From Entomortierella parvispora (lineage: Eukaryota; Mortierellomycota; Mortierellomycetes; Mortierellales; Mortierellaceae), in contig OY752147.1 in assembly GCA_963573315.1 (NCBI GenBank), positions 2,232,001 to 2,296,000 on the forward strand: a stretch of 64,000 nt of DNA. The letters are read 5' to 3'. The position numbers were made by a program, and so were the translations under genes. A model generated the notes under the pieces. It was not told the origin of the DNA and did not search any database. It saw nothing but the letters and a program-made list of their open reading frames with translations. Shown piece by piece: positions 10,781 through 25,018 of this stretch (positions within the stretch are counted from its first letter, which is position 1; the number at the start of each line of letters is the position of its first letter).

Positions 10781-11952
10781 CTAATCCACAAATTGCAAAC
10801 TGCGAGGCAGGCGGGCAGAACAGCAAACGGAAGAAGGACAACCCACAACCGGTGAAGGACCTCCATCGCCCGTCATGTTCATCGAGAGTTGAGTCTCCAC
10901 CGCCGATTTCATCTCTGTATCTTCATCTGCGTTCGCGGTGCTCTTCGTGTCGCATTCGTCCTCGGCCGCGGCCGCAGCCGCTGCAGCGGCGGCAGCGGCA
11001 GCTTTTGCCAATCGTCTAGCTTTCTTGGCCTTGGCCTTTGGGTTTGATGCGATCAAGGCCGCGGCCGCTGCCGCTTTTTCTTGAGCCAGAGCCAATGCCA
11101 TGGCTTGGGCTTCCTCTTCTGTTTTCTGAAGCGTCTTGACGAACGAAGCCGGCATGGGCTCAATCTGGTGCCAATCGGGCCCCCAAATCAGGGCGGAAAG
11201 AACCAAACACCGATTTCCCTCTGCATCCTTCTGGAATGTGACCACGGACGATGGCGGTGGGGGTGGGAGCGAAGATGGACAAGAAGATGACCAGGCAGAC
11301 GAGGACGAAGAGGAAGAGGAAGAAGAAGTGGTGGAGTGGACATCAGACATGTCTTCGTCCTCACTGTCGTAGCTCGCCAGGGACTCTGCGGAAGATGGCG
11401 ACGACGACAGCAACGACGACGACGACGAGAAACTAGAGGAACGCGAACGAGGATCGATTGGGGAATGGCAGGGTAAGGACTGAGATGTGGTCGAAGAAAC
11501 GATGGGCACAAAGGTTGAAGACAAGGTCGGGGGTGGCAAAGTCTTGTTCTTTCGAAGAGAGACCTGAGTCTCCTGCATCGTCCAGAGCCAGGAGTCTTCG
11601 GATCCATAATCCGATCCTACGCAGGATGGTGAAGATGAGGATGACCAAGAGGATGAAAAGGGGGTTCTTGATGGAAGGAGTAATGGTAGGTCAGCCTCCG
11701 AACCATAGTTGAGCTCGGAATAACCGGTGAGCGAGGACGAAGACCAAGATGAGACATCGTGTTGTTGATGATGCTGCCTTTGCAGCTGCTCGGCTTGCCG
11801 TTGAAAATAATGATAAGCATCAGCGCGCATCTGTCGATGGTGCAAAATAAGATGAAAGGCGACAAAAGTGTGAGTGACGAAACGTGGGAGTGGACCTGTG
11901 TCACATCACCATTGCATACATCGTAGTTGTGGCAGGAGTAGACGGCATCCAT
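10781..11952 (-). CDS. Low-complexity Ser/Ala-rich protein, unknown function
   Basis: Not recognised. Two exons (11952-11896 and 11830-10781) give 368 residues, starting MDAVYSCHNYDVCNGDVTQ then MRADAYHYFQRQAEQL. After a short Gln/His-rich helix come long Ser-rich, acidic stretches, a proline run, and a more ordered segment around 235-265 (GNRCLVLSALIWGPDWHQIE). This is followed by an Ala/Lys-rich helix and a 13-Ala run next to KAKAKKARRLAK, which could act as a nuclear localisation signal. The donor of the single intron is GTCCAC, weak against the consensus, so the first exon is less sure than the second. The alternative is a start inside the longer exon. Confidence 0.65.
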
Positions 11953-12907
11953 GGCGGGTATCGATTTGCTTGTTGAGATTGAGTGGAAGGATGAAGGGGT
12001 GAACGAAAGAGGGGTTGAGCGCGCGAGAGTGTGGGATGAGGAAGGCAAGAGGATTAAAGAAGGAAAGAAAGAGAGTTCCCCCCAGGCCTGACCTTTAAAT
12101 TGCAGCAAAATAAAGGGCCTGTCAAAGCGAGTACCTTGGCGGTGACATGGTCGGTCCCGAGTCAACTTTCCGTCAGATTTTTTTGACAACCTCAACTCTG
12201 CGTGTGCCTATTGGCCCATCTTCGACTTCATTATTTTGACAGTCGTCTTTGACACTTTCGAGGATGAGAGCCCTGTCCAAGGGGGGAGAACAGGCTGGAG
12301 CATTCCTCTTTCCCCTCTCTCTTTGGCCTCTGCTCTCTGTCCTCTGATTTTGACATCTCTCCGACAGGCCCTCGTGTTATGTTGGCTCCCTCTCAGCGCA
12401 CTCGGGCTGGGCAATTAGGCAATTTCGGTGGCTATCGGTGGTTATCGGTAGCCTTACAGGTACCCTGTCAAGGTACCACTCATGTTTTTTGTTCATTCAA
12501 ACAAGTGCCTGGACGCCTCCGCTACCCCTTGCCTCTGGCGTGTGCTGGCGATGTCGCTGCCGTACAATCATCGGTCTTTCTACTCTTAAGCACAATGAAC
12601 ATTTTATCCGGCAATTGCCCTTCCGGTGCATCGAATCGAATCCAGAAGTGTTGTTGCTTCTCCGGTTCTCGACAGAGAAAACGATGTATCATGTCTTATA
12701 TTTCGGAAAGGCGCCATATTCACCTATCCAATTGAACGGATTACCCCATTCAGACGATGAATGCAGCAACAATAGCAAAAACAAAAAACCGCCAATATCA
12801 ACCTCTACTCCTCTCTTCCAAAGAGTTAACTCAAAAACATCGGCAGTACCGAAAGAAACGAAATATATTGTGCTATAGTTTATCCTCTAGACACCGCTCG
12901 CCTCACC
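11953..12907. other. Intergenic region between the Ser/Ala-rich gene and ALG10
   Basis: Upstream region of the minus-strand Ser/Ala-rich gene and downstream flank of ALG10. A 146-codon plus-strand frame at 12438-12878 is present but shows no domain or protein-like composition. Confidence 0.5.
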
Positions 12908-15027
12908 TCACCACATGAACCGTTGCACGCCCGCTTCATGAGACCACTTGAATGGCCGGTACAGGAACATGTAGACCGTAAATACGTTAATAGCGACATA
13001 TGATATCAGCTCCAAAATCAACCAAATCCCACGAGGTTGGCGCATTGAGATACGGTAAATCAAATACGGTGCGATAAAGTATCGAAACTCAAGTAATGGA
13101 GACGGGATCAACGTTAGAGCTGTCGCCACTCCGTAAATGAGAACCCAGAGGATTGTTTGTTCCGTAGCTACAGGAACGAAGAATATAAGTTAGAATGGAA
13201 GCTTGCATAGAGTCGTTTTCGGTCACGACAACTCCATGATCTCTACCTAGTGCTTGCCAGCAGCACCAACTGCAAAGAAGGTAAGCTGGCGCCAGGAGAT
13301 AGGGGCCTGCACCACCATAGCGCGTCACGAGCCTCCAGATGTAAAAAGTATAGTGCCTGTTATCTGCCAGCAGGAACGGGTGCACGTATCTAGAAACACA
13401 TAGAACGGATGTCGACTTAGGATCCATGTACAATCGATCCCCTAATGAGTAAGAGAAGAAGCACATTGCGAGCCTTACGTAAACTTGTGGATGCAAGAGA
13501 GTACAATGACCAAAAGAATGCCGATTACTGGTAAGGATCTAATTGAACATCCACCAATGAGTCAAATGCTGCAGCCTTCATAGAGTTGCGGATTAAATTG
13601 TTTGTCTCCTTCATTGGCCTTTGAGGCTGCCTATTACCTGGCATTGGGCCATTTGAGAAGTCGGGCAATCGGGACGGCCCCAAGGATCGCAAAGACTGAC
13701 ATTCCAGCTGAAAACAATGAAAAATAAAACAGCTGAACAACGTGCATGACTGGAACGTGGTTAGAGCGGTCACCTAAGCACAATGAAGACAGTTCATCAG
13801 TCGTTGAAATCAATACAATGGAAACCAACAATGGAAGAATGGAAATCCAGCTGTTACCAAGGACGATGCCCCCGTTCCATCTCACAAAAGCGATAAATCC
13901 ACCAAGTAGGCCTAGGTAAGGGATCGCCACAATTATGACTGTGGGAAGCTTCAACAAGAGCATCTGAACAAACCCCAGGATTGACCCCACAAGTTGAAAT
14001 GGGGAGCGTACGAATGCGGCCTTGGGATCAAAACGGCGTCTCTCTGTTTTACTGGAAAGTTCCAAGAGGGTTGTTCCGAGAATAAAGAGCGACCAGATAA
14101 TGTTGGTCTGTCTAAATGTTACTGCAATGGCTGAAGTCTGTCATTATAAAGTGAATATTAGTCTTTGTAGGATGGTATCATAACATGGTGCCAACCCTGA
14201 TCCACTGGGGTATATCCTTACCACTGCAGAAAGGAAATGATGGCCCTTTTTAGCAGCCAACCAAGAGAGAAGCACAAACGCGGCGCTCCCACCATCGGTA
14301 TAATATACAAAGTTGAAGAACCACAGGAGCGGGAAGGAAATAATGACCGCGGCAGATCGAAAGTGCTGCCTACGCGTTTGCTGAGGGTGCAGCTCTTTCA
14401 GTAAGTTGGTGATGGCGTACAAGGTCATGAATGGGTACACCAAGTTAGTGAGACGGAGCAGCGGCGCTGAGCAAAGTGGACGTATAGCTGCTAGCAAGAC
14501 ATTGCTGATGACATATCTACGATGATGGATCGGGACGACAGAAGCTTTTAGTCGATCCGAGCTGTTGATCCTCATTTACCACATTCAATACTCGGATTTA
14601 AGTAGGTGCAAATGAATTACAGTCCTGGGGGGGTCGTCAGCTTGGGATCCCAGGTCCAGTAGTCGCCCTGGCAGTAGCGTTGAGCTTGCGGGATGTGGAA
14701 GATCTCGTCCTATCAAAGTGACGATCAAATCGGAATGAGCGGTCAAGATCAAGGCAGGAGCACGTCTTTTTGGGAGCGCAGGTATGGAGTTTCCAAGTAT
14801 TCTTTTCTGCAAGAATCTTTGCTGAGGAAGCGCCGATGCGCGTCCAGCGCGAATCCACCTTGCAATTGTTTGCTTCAAGGTAGCTTTGACTTCAACGCAA
14901 GATGGGTCTCGAGATTGTCGTTTACCATGTACGGCTCTGGTACGATCCTGTTCCAGATGCCGGCGATGGACAGCATCATGACCAGATGCATGCCCACCAG
15001 AACTGCAGGCGAGATGGATGCAGTCAT
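12908..15027 (-). CDS. ALG10: Dolichyl-P-glucose alpha-1,2-glucosyltransferase Alg10
   Basis: Adds the third, terminal glucose to the dolichol-linked N-glycan precursor in the ER lumen, the signal for oligosaccharyltransferase. Eight exons (15027-14926, 14709-14621, 14516-14222, 14137-13858, 13773-13638, 13538-13479, 13389-13247, 13167-12908) stay in frame and give 454 residues, the usual family length. Diagnostic blocks appear in order: [15 protein letters not shown] (first luminal loop with the DE pair), [44 protein letters not shown], and [16 protein letters not shown]. Many hydrophobic segments fit a multi-pass GT-C enzyme. All introns are short GT-AG types. The upstream gap is shared with the aspartate aminotransferase gene. 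Confidence 0.95.
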
Positions 15028-17743
<2,716 letters not shown>

Positions 17744-17787
17744 TTGTTTGCATTCCGATCCCTTCATCAAACCAACACAATCTTGAA

Positions 17788-17798
17788 AATAAAATAAA
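17788..17798 (+). terminator. Poly(A) signal of the aspartate aminotransferase gene
   Basis: Two overlapping AATAAA hexamers start 45 and 50 bases after the stop codon. Confidence 0.65.
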
Positions 17799-17857
17799 GT
17801 ACTATATTACATTCGAGTCTCAGCAAAAGTTACCAAAAAAGAGAGGATTCTGGATTA

Positions 17858-20069
17858 CTAGGGCTGGGGATGTGATGGTTGAGACTGAAGTTGCAGCGCA
17901 GTGGATCCTTCCACTTCGTCCCTCTTCTCCTCTGCCGCAGACCGCGATACCGTTGTGTTTTTGCCAGCTCCATCCACCTCCTTTACAGGAACACCTTGAC
18001 TGGCACCTTTTTTTGCTTTGGCCGCAGCCTCTGCTTCCTCTTGCTCTCTCCGTGCTTTAGCCTCTGCCCGAATCTGTTTACTCAACTCGATCGTCCTTCG
18101 GAACATCAACACATGCGGCTCTGGCGCATGACATGTCCAGTTATCCCATCCACGCGACATTTGAACTCCTAGAAAATGTAGCAAAAAAGAAAAAAGTTAA
18201 CACTGGACATTCTTTGACAGAATACAAAGAGATAGGAGCAAAGCGATTCTAGAGAAGAGCCTTACCAAGTCCTCGCCATTCATCCTCAGTCAATAACCGG
18301 AGAGATAGGTCATGGCGGCTTTCAGGGTTGCTCCTCAAATGTGACGAGATATGGCACAGCATGGTCTTTGGTAACGTCACATTCCTGTAATCGTACACCT
18401 TATCCATGTAGACATTTCCGTATTCAATCCGGTCCGCCCAGATCCTAAACTGTCGAAGTAGCTTTTGTTTGTCGGTTAACGCTCGCCATTCCGCACTACT
18501 GGTCTCTGGGTCGTCAACCAAATTGACATAGATATTGGGAGGAAAAACAAAATCGTCCTCCTCCTTTTTCTTGATATGGTGGTGGTGCTGTTGCTGTTGG
18601 TGTTGTTCTGGATTCGTTCGAGATCGCTTTCGCTTGGCTGCATCCGCCTGGGCAGCTTGTTGTACTTGGGATTGCTGCTGTACTGAATACTGCGCTTGCT
18701 GTTGTGTTTGGTGGTGAGGCTGATGTTGATCTACAAGCTCCGGTCTCTGTTGTCTTGAAAATTGCTCCTGCCTCGCCTGAATCCCTTGTTGATGTAGCTG
18801 TTGTTGCTGTTGTTGCTGCAGCTGCAGCCGCAGCTGTTGTTGTCTACGATACTCTTGTGACTGAAGTTTTTCGTGTAGTTGCAAATGCTGTTGTGTCAAG
18901 GGTTGAGGTTGGACTTGAGAAGCAGAGATCGAGGTCATCGTTGATGCCCTCTGACGACCAATACTCCCGTCCTCCCCAACAGCGCTCTTGGCTGCCTTGG
19001 TAGCTCTGTAGGCGTCTTGTTGTCGCTGCTGATGCTGGTATTCTTCTTCCCTGGATCGTTTGCGCATCGCTGCTGCAGCGTCCGCATGAACTCCTCGTAC
19101 CAAAGTAGGTGCAGAGCTTTGGCGCATCAGTTGAGGATGGGCGGTTCCTGCTGATACCTCTCGCTCTTGTAAGCCAATAGCCTGTTGTTGTTGCCTTTGT
19201 TGCTGTACATGCTGCTGCTGAGAGGGCTGGCGAGATCGCTCCAACAATTCCGTCTTGGCTGAGGGTCGTTGCGACGCTTGCTGCTGCTGCAATAGTTGCT
19301 TCTGGTGGATATATTTTTCGCGTTGCAATAGCTCCATCCTAGCATCCGGCGCCGCTGCTACCATTCCTTCAGGCGCTGTTGCTGCGGCAGTATGTGCTCC
19401 ATTGTTGATGGAAGCTCCTCGAGGTCTTGTCACAGGGGCTGGAGTAGGAGGTCGATGACGGGTTCCTCGAACTCTGTCCAATTCTGTTCGATACTGCTGT
19501 TGTTGATGGTATCTTGGGTCCTCAAACTTTGCTCGAGATTGTTCGAATCGAGAGGCCATCTCTGTGTCTTGATCTAGAGATGCTGGGTCGATATGGATCT
19601 CGACTGCAGACATATCTCCTGGATGGTTCTGCCCGTCTTCCTGTTCGTATTCGGGCTCGTAAACTGCTTGATGTCCTGAGTGGCCATGTCCGTTGTAGCC
19701 TTGAAGCCGGTTATGCTGCTGCTGCTGTTGTTGCTGCTGCTGGTATTGACGTTGCTGTAGCTGCTGTTGGTATTGCCGAGAGCTCTGAGATAACTGAGAG
19801 GTTCGTCCCTGGCGCTGAATAGGCAACTCCTCAAAAATAGGTATGATTGGACTATCAGTCTCGTCTTCGTCCCCTTGTTGTTCCTGCTCCGCTCTGTGAG
19901 AGTGTTGTGCCTGAGCAAGACCGCCGCCGGCCTTGTCATAGAAGGGTCTCTGGCCCTGATGGGATCTTTGTCGCTGGACCGGGTGCATGGCCTGCAATTC
20001 ATGATGGGGAGGCATGTTTTCGTCCTGATCATCAAGCATAGGGTGGTCGCGTTGGACAGCCCGAGTCAT
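17858..20069 (-). CDS. CKS1: CKS1-domain protein with a very long Gln-rich N-terminus
   Basis: CKS proteins bind cyclin-dependent kinases and phospho-threonine sites and tune CDK action. Two exons (20069-18266 and 18168-17858) give 704 residues. Residues about 1-530 are low-complexity and rich in Gln. The CKS domain spans about 540-626: RIEYGNVYMDKVYDYRNVTL, LLTEDEWRGLG, VQMSRGWDNW, CHAPEPHVLMFRR. It is closest to the fungal form, with the TEDEWRGLG and CHAPEPH blocks seen in yeast Cks1. Arg, Ser, Trp and Arg of the anion pocket are kept (YRN, QMSRGW, LMFRR), but the position of the pocket lysine before the first Tyr is Val (GNVY). A Glu/Ala/Lys-rich helix follows the domain. Ordinary CKS proteins have 80-150 residues. 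The ORF before the domain is unbroken, so a fusion or extension is real at sequence level. Confidence 0.88.
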
Positions 20070-20391
20070 GGTAGGATGTATGATGCAGTTTTTAATGCTC
20101 AGGACTTGCGCGTGGGTATTGTCACTTCTGCAGGGGTCGGCTCTGGACCTCTCGGGTATGCGATGGGTGGGGGCGGTGATGGAATGGGAATGGGAATGGG
20201 AAAGAAGGAGGAGCAGGGATGCGATGGAAAGGGAGATGAAGAAGACAACATGTCTCCTGAGGTTTGTTTATTTTTGGCCGAGCGCGATCTCAAAGACGCG
20301 ACACACCGCCAATTTTGCTGCTTTGACCGACCGACCGACCGACCGGCCCATGATTTCTGCTCTTCTTTCCTCTGTTCCTTCGGTCAGACGC
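20070..20391. other. Intergenic gap with a CCGA repeat
   Basis: Upstream region of the CKS1-domain gene. It contains four to five CCGA units near 20328-20345 and GGGAATGG repeats near 20182-20200. No gene seen. Confidence 0.55.
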
Positions 20392-22458
20392 CTACATGAG
20401 CAGCCTGCACCCTGGAAGCTGCGACTGCACCCTCTGCTTTATAACCTCGCTCTCCTGTCGGCTCAAATCTGCTTTGGCAAAATTCAAGATCTTGAGCGAA
20501 GGGCACTCCTGCAACCGGTCCAGAAACCCGATCCGCTCTCCACCACTTCCGACAAGAAGTGACATTGGTACATTTGTATTCGCAAACGACAGCTCCTTCA
20601 GATCCTTCACATTAATAGCTGCCAACGTCGCCTCCCATCCTGCCTCCGTCTCGATCTTGAATGAGGACAAGATCAAGATCTCGACATGGGGACAAAGGTA
20701 CAGAAGTCGAAGCAGAGACGAGATTGTCCCCGGATTGAGTTCACCGCCTGTTCCCTCAATCTCCAACGCCCGGATCGGATACGTTTGCACCGGGGGTGGA
20801 GGCAGGGTTGAATTTTGCTCATAGTTGCACTGGGAGGGATCCCGTTGTTGTTCCTGCTGTTGTTCTTGTTGCGAGAGAATATTTTCGCCGTTAACTTGAG
20901 CAAAATCACTTGTCAAATTCAATTTTATCATCTCAGAGTTCAAGCAGTTGATGGTGTTGGGATCCTGAGACAAGATCTGTCGCTGCAGCAGTTGTTGGGG
21001 CTTTGACGTCGGATCCGGCAATAGAATTGTCTTGTCCAAAAGTGGGATCCATTTGTTCATGCTGTGAGACTCGACCCGAATAGCACTTGTCCTGTCCAAG
21101 ACCGCGCCCAAGAACAAGAACCAGTCCAGTCGATCGTTCGCAATTGCAAACATGAGCTCTGTAGGGAGTTGCATCTTCACTGGTATTTCTGCCGCCGTCA
21201 TAGTAAGTCCGCCGCCCAAGGTTCTCACCCGTGGAACTTGTGACAGTCCCGAGCTGCGAGTAGGGGGTAAGTGACCACATGCTTGAGATTGCTCCTGTCG
21301 TTGCATCCGATAAAACTCTTCTGGTTCTACAGCTTGGGGTTGCCGCCGAAGAACCGTTAGGAGGGACTTTTGACCAACCTCGGTCAAGGCCGAGTTGGCG
21401 AGCAAGGCAAAACCTATCCGCATCTCGACCAACTTGAGTCGATGTCGCTCCCGGGTCGTCCTCTCCAATGCAACTACATGCTCATCCCCAAACGAGTCAT
21501 CGATCAAGATTGTCTCCAAGTCTTGTCCAAAGCGCTCAATCACCATCAACGCCGGGTCACTTCCTGGTCTTATAAAGTCCTCTCGATGTGGCATCTTTGC
21601 AAACGCCGATGTGGGTTCCTTTCGATCAAAAACTGCCGTGAACAAAGGCGACGATAGATCCAGATAGCGAAAAATAGATGATTCAGATGGTGAATTCACG
21701 ACCAAGTCCCGAACTGTATATACTGTCGAACAGAAATCCTCGTCTTTGCAGGAAAGAGTGAGAGCCGTCATGTTGGGAGAGAATGAAAGGAGGGTCTTGA
21801 TCCTTTCTGCATGTGGCGCAGGATCAAAGATGCCATCGATATGAACCTCACGTAAATGGGTCTGCGACATGGCCTCAGCGACTGCTGCTTCTGATGCGTT
21901 TTCAAAATTCACGCTGCTTCCTAGCATCATGGCCGCAAATCCCTTTTTCTTTATCTTGTTTGGGGTGACCATAGTCAGAATAGACGATTCCGCGGGTGGT
22001 TCAAAACTGGCTGCAGTCGATCTGGAGAAGAACCCATCCACGCCCACAAAGTCGATCAGGATTAAATGGCGATGTTGCATCATGATTTGAACTAAAGGGT
22101 TAGCACGCTTGCCTCGGTTCACCAAGTCAGACGCTGGTCCATGTTGGTTCTTGCAATCCAAACGCAATTTCTTGATTTGAGGTACTCGAAGGATTGCGTC
22201 GCGCAAATTCTTGAGATCGTTGTAGGTAGTGTTCCAATCCAACGTGATATCCAGTTCACGGAAACAGCTCTGGTCTGAGAGCACGAGATCGTCGTAAAAG
22301 TCCTTGGCCTCAGCGGCAGACTGGAGAACAGAGGTGAGGACACCACCAGGACAGCTGGAAGGGTCGATAGAGCTCTTGTGAGAGGAAGTGGAGTGGATGG
22401 AGGGTGAGGAGGATGAAGCGCGAAGGTGGGGGTATTCTTGTTCTTCGTGGAACGGCAT
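20392..22458 (-). CDS. Leucine-rich-repeat-like protein, unknown function
   Basis: A single open frame of 688 residues. Irregular Leu-rich units are visible, for example FRELDITLDWN, IKKLRLDCK, LREVHIDGIF, MTALTLSCKDED, VEILILSSFKIE, LKELSFANTNV and SLKILNFAKADL, so a solenoid of degenerate leucine-rich repeats is likely. Such repeats usually bind proteins, and in fungi they are often found in F-box-type proteins; no F-box is visible here. The first 50 residues are Ser-rich. A Gln-rich run (about 545-560) interrupts the second half. I chose MPFHEEQEYPHL as start; the frame stays open further upstream through a poly-Phe stretch encoded by a T22 run, which is unlikely to be translated. Confidence 0.72.
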   Translation of the reverse strand: MPFHEEQEYPHLRASSSSPSIHSTSSHKSSIDPSSCPGGVLTSVLQSAAEAKDFYDDLVLSDQSCFRELDITLDWNTTYNDLKNLRDAILRVPQIKKLRLDCKNQHGPASDLVNRGKRANPLVQIMMQHRHLILIDFVGVDGFFSRSTAASFEPPAESSILTMVTPNKIKKKGFAAMMLGSSVNFENASEAAVAEAMSQTHLREVHIDGIFDPAPHAERIKTLLSFSPNMTALTLSCKDEDFCSTVYTVRDLVVNSPSESSIFRYLDLSSPLFTAVFDRKEPTSAFAKMPHREDFIRPGSDPALMVIERFGQDLETILIDDSFGDEHVVALERTTRERHRLKLVEMRIGFALLANSALTEVGQKSLLTVLRRQPQAVEPEEFYRMQRQEQSQACGHLPPTRSSGLSQVPRVRTLGGGLTMTAAEIPVKMQLPTELMFAIANDRLDWFLFLGAVLDRTSAIRVESHSMNKWIPLLDKTILLPDPTSKPQQLLQRQILSQDPNTINCLNSEMIKLNLTSDFAQVNGENILSQQEQQQEQQRDPSQCNYEQNSTLPPPPVQTYPIRALEIEGTGGELNPGTISSLLRLLYLCPHVEILILSSFKIETEAGWEATLAAINVKDLKELSFANTNVPMSLLVGSGGERIGFLDRLQECPSLKILNFAKADLSRQESEVIKQRVQSQLPGCRLLM

Positions 22459-22977
22459 CGTGTCTGATCCTCTTTGCGATAGAGGGCTTTTTTGGAGGTA
22501 GACGATGAAGGGGAGGGTGTATGATGTGAAACGACGACAAAAGAGACAAAAATATATGTTTTGAAAAAAAAAAAAAAAAAAAAAAGGCGCGTAGGCGCCG
22601 TGTCTCTGACGATCGGCGCGACCCAATTGGTGGTGGTTCAGGACTTTCTCGCCCAAACAGGTAGTGGTCAAGGGGAATACGGATTTCTCTCACGTCTGAG
22701 GCAATCAATTGGCACTTGAGGACGCTTCAATGACCCCCAGGGACATGGTGGAGACCACATGTAGAACATACTGAGATGAAAGGATGAACAGAGGGTGTCG
22801 TATCTGCAGCAATCGTATGCAAGGCACGTGATTCATTCCAATTGAGGATCCTTGAGGGCAATTGAGCATCCTTTATTCTATTATCGTACAAGTGTCAAGT
22901 TCTCAGCAGCTTTACGGTATTCAACTACCAATGTCAAATCCCGGCCACCGAAGGGGTCATGTTCTTTTGTTGTTTGT
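22459..22977. other. Intergenic region with a poly(A) run
   Basis: Promoter side of the LRR-like gene and 3' flank of EMC8. An A22 run lies at 22564-22585 (T22 on the coding strand of the LRR-like gene, about 105 bp before its ATG). No gene seen. Confidence 0.55.
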
Positions 22978-23988
22978 TTAGACGACAATGTCCTTGTTTG
23001 TCAACCAATCTGCCTGGACATTCTCAAGATGGTTGTCAAAATCTGCCAACTTGTTGAACAGACCCTCCCGAATCGACTTCACCACCAAAGTGGGGCTGGA
23101 CCCATTCTCCAAAGCGAAGACAGGTGTAGAGAACGCAGACTTGTTGGCGCGCCATTGACCCTCCTTGAATTGATAGGGCTAAGTGTGTATTAAGATGAGG
23201 TTAGATAAGTACGCCTCTTGAGCAATCCCATCTTCACAGAGCCAATATACACAGGTATTAAAGACGTTACAGTGTAGGCAATCTCCTCGGAAGAAATGTT
23301 CTCGTTCTTGATCTAATTTTCACGACGACGATTATTTCAACAGTTAGGATCAATTGAAAGCGAAAGAGCTCGCTGTAGAAGCCGCCACGGCGACCAATTG
23401 AGGTTGAGAGAGATTCATCAGGCCGTGGTCAATTGATACGGTAAAATAGCCAGCTCCCCTTCTTACCACAAGGGCAAACGCCTCAGGCTCAACCTTGAGA
23501 ATCTGATCAGCAATCTTTTGACCAACAAGCGACAAAGCCTCGTTATCCATCCGCTCGTTCGCCTCATAGTATCCGATTATCCTGAGGCCGTTGGCCTTGG
23601 TATACAAGTCAACCTATGAAAAAGGGATAGCTCTCTGGTCAGAACACCTGTAAAAGCAAAAAGTACACCTTGCTGATTGTCAACGCGAACGCCGTCCGAA
23701 AGTCGACAGATGAGAGATGATGAAGAGATGGGGTCCTCCAATGCCCCAAGTCCCAGGATTTTTGAGCCTCCTCGAATGCAAGTGTTCATGCACCATTATA
23801 ATGAGGTATACCTGGGTCATGGCCACCTCGAGCATGGGGGTGAGCGAATTCCAGAAGTGAAAGAATGGGACGGCATCGACGACCTTGGTGGAGCCCTGCT
23901 CGGCAAGAAGGACGCCGTTGACGGCCACGGTGGGGTATTTGGCTGCATGGAGCAGTGGCTTGAGGTAGGCCTTGTGTGCGATGGTCAT
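22978..23988 (-). CDS. EMC8: ER membrane protein complex subunit 8 (EMC8/9 family)
   Basis: Cytosolic MPN-fold subunit of the ER membrane protein complex, which inserts tail-anchored and multi-pass proteins. Four exons (23988-23812, 23613-23467, 23312-23271, 23178-22978) give 188 residues, near the 200-210 of animal EMC8/9. Family landmarks are HAAKYPTVAVNGVLLAEQ, DAVPFFH, LTPMLEVAMTQVDLY, IIGYYEANERMD and a C-terminus ADFDNHLENVQADWLTNK. The catalytic JAMM zinc residues are absent, as in the whole family, so it is structural. The third exon encodes only 14 residues. The frame extends upstream of the chosen Met, but MTIAHKAYLKPLLHAAKYP aligns with the family start. Confidence 0.93.
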
Positions 23989-25018
23989 GTTTGGCAGGTC
24001 TGTCTGTCGGGGTTTGTGTTTTCCTGAGAGAAGTTGATGAAGAAAGATGAGGACGCCCTTTTTTTTGGAGGAGCGTTGCGAGGGGGTGGACAGACCACGG
24101 AGCAAGCAGTCCAGGTTGTCTCGACCACGGAGGCCGATTGAAATCACTGGTTGCAATTGCGAAGGTGACTGAGGTTCATCCAGGACCCCGACGGTGGCGG
24201 AGAGTCGGAGAGCGATCATGATGGCTACTAAGAGCAATTGTCGAGTGAAGCGGAGGAACGGTCACCTGACCCAGAAGTATAAAAAGAGCGGCCCAGCTGG
24301 AATTATTTTTTTTCCTTACATTCATCAGTAGCAATTCTATATCTGTAAATGTCCTACGGGACACATACATTTTTTCATATGATGATAATTGTTACTCGTA
24401 TTAATTCAACTAATATGATTATACAAAGGCTTCTGACTTTTTGTCTACTGCTTGAATGGAAAACCTCTCTTCTTTTATCCTCAATACAAAACAAACTCTT
24501 CTGGTCTCTCTGGGATTCCTCGAACACTTCTCCTCTTGCCAATTGATCTCAACTCTGTCAGAGGTGATCGAACACTGTTCCCTCAAATTCGGTGGACTGT
24601 GCGACGCCGTGAAACTTTTTTTTTCTTTCTCTGGGTTCAATGGCTTCAATGGGGAACGGGTTCAGGGGTGGCTATCAGCCAGGTGGCCCAAGCAAGAGGT
24701 GTGAGGAAGAGGGTCCTTGGCTCACTGTCATCATGACCTGGTGCTGTCAGTCTGGGGTCAGACGGTCAACTGGGTAGTCCTACCTTGTCTTCTTGCGGGA
24801 TGATATGAACACTCGCCCTGGAGCTCGAGCGGCTGTTCTCAGGTGATACCTCCGTGTCTCTGCCTGCTTCTATTGTTCCTTCCTTCCCTTGTCCGTCGTT
24901 CGTCCGCTACCCTTTGCAACAAAGCCAAACAGCCAAAGAGAGATGAGCCTCAGCTGTTCGTCTTGGCACTCTCCTTCCCCCTCCCTTTCCTCTTTTTCGT
25001 TTTCTCTCTTCTCTTCTC
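23989..25018. promoter_or_regulatory. Divergent promoter: EMC8 and the DUF2985-like gene
   Basis: A 1,030-bp gap between two opposite starts. The last 150 bp before the plus-strand ATG are pyrimidine-rich. No defined factor sites are claimed. Confidence 0.5.

Noticed and set aside
12438-12878. Plus-strand 146-codon frame
   Set aside because: No recognisable domain, odd composition, and it sits between two minus-strand genes in their promoter and 3' region.
22459-22671. N-terminal extension of the LRR-like protein through a poly-Phe stretch
   Set aside because: The extension is encoded by a T22 homopolymer and flanking non-coding-like sequence; the ATG at MPFHEEQ is a better start.
23989-24237. 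N-terminal extension of EMC8 in the same frame
   Set aside because: The family begins close to MTIAHKAYLK; the upstream part is not conserved-looking and lies in the divergent promoter.
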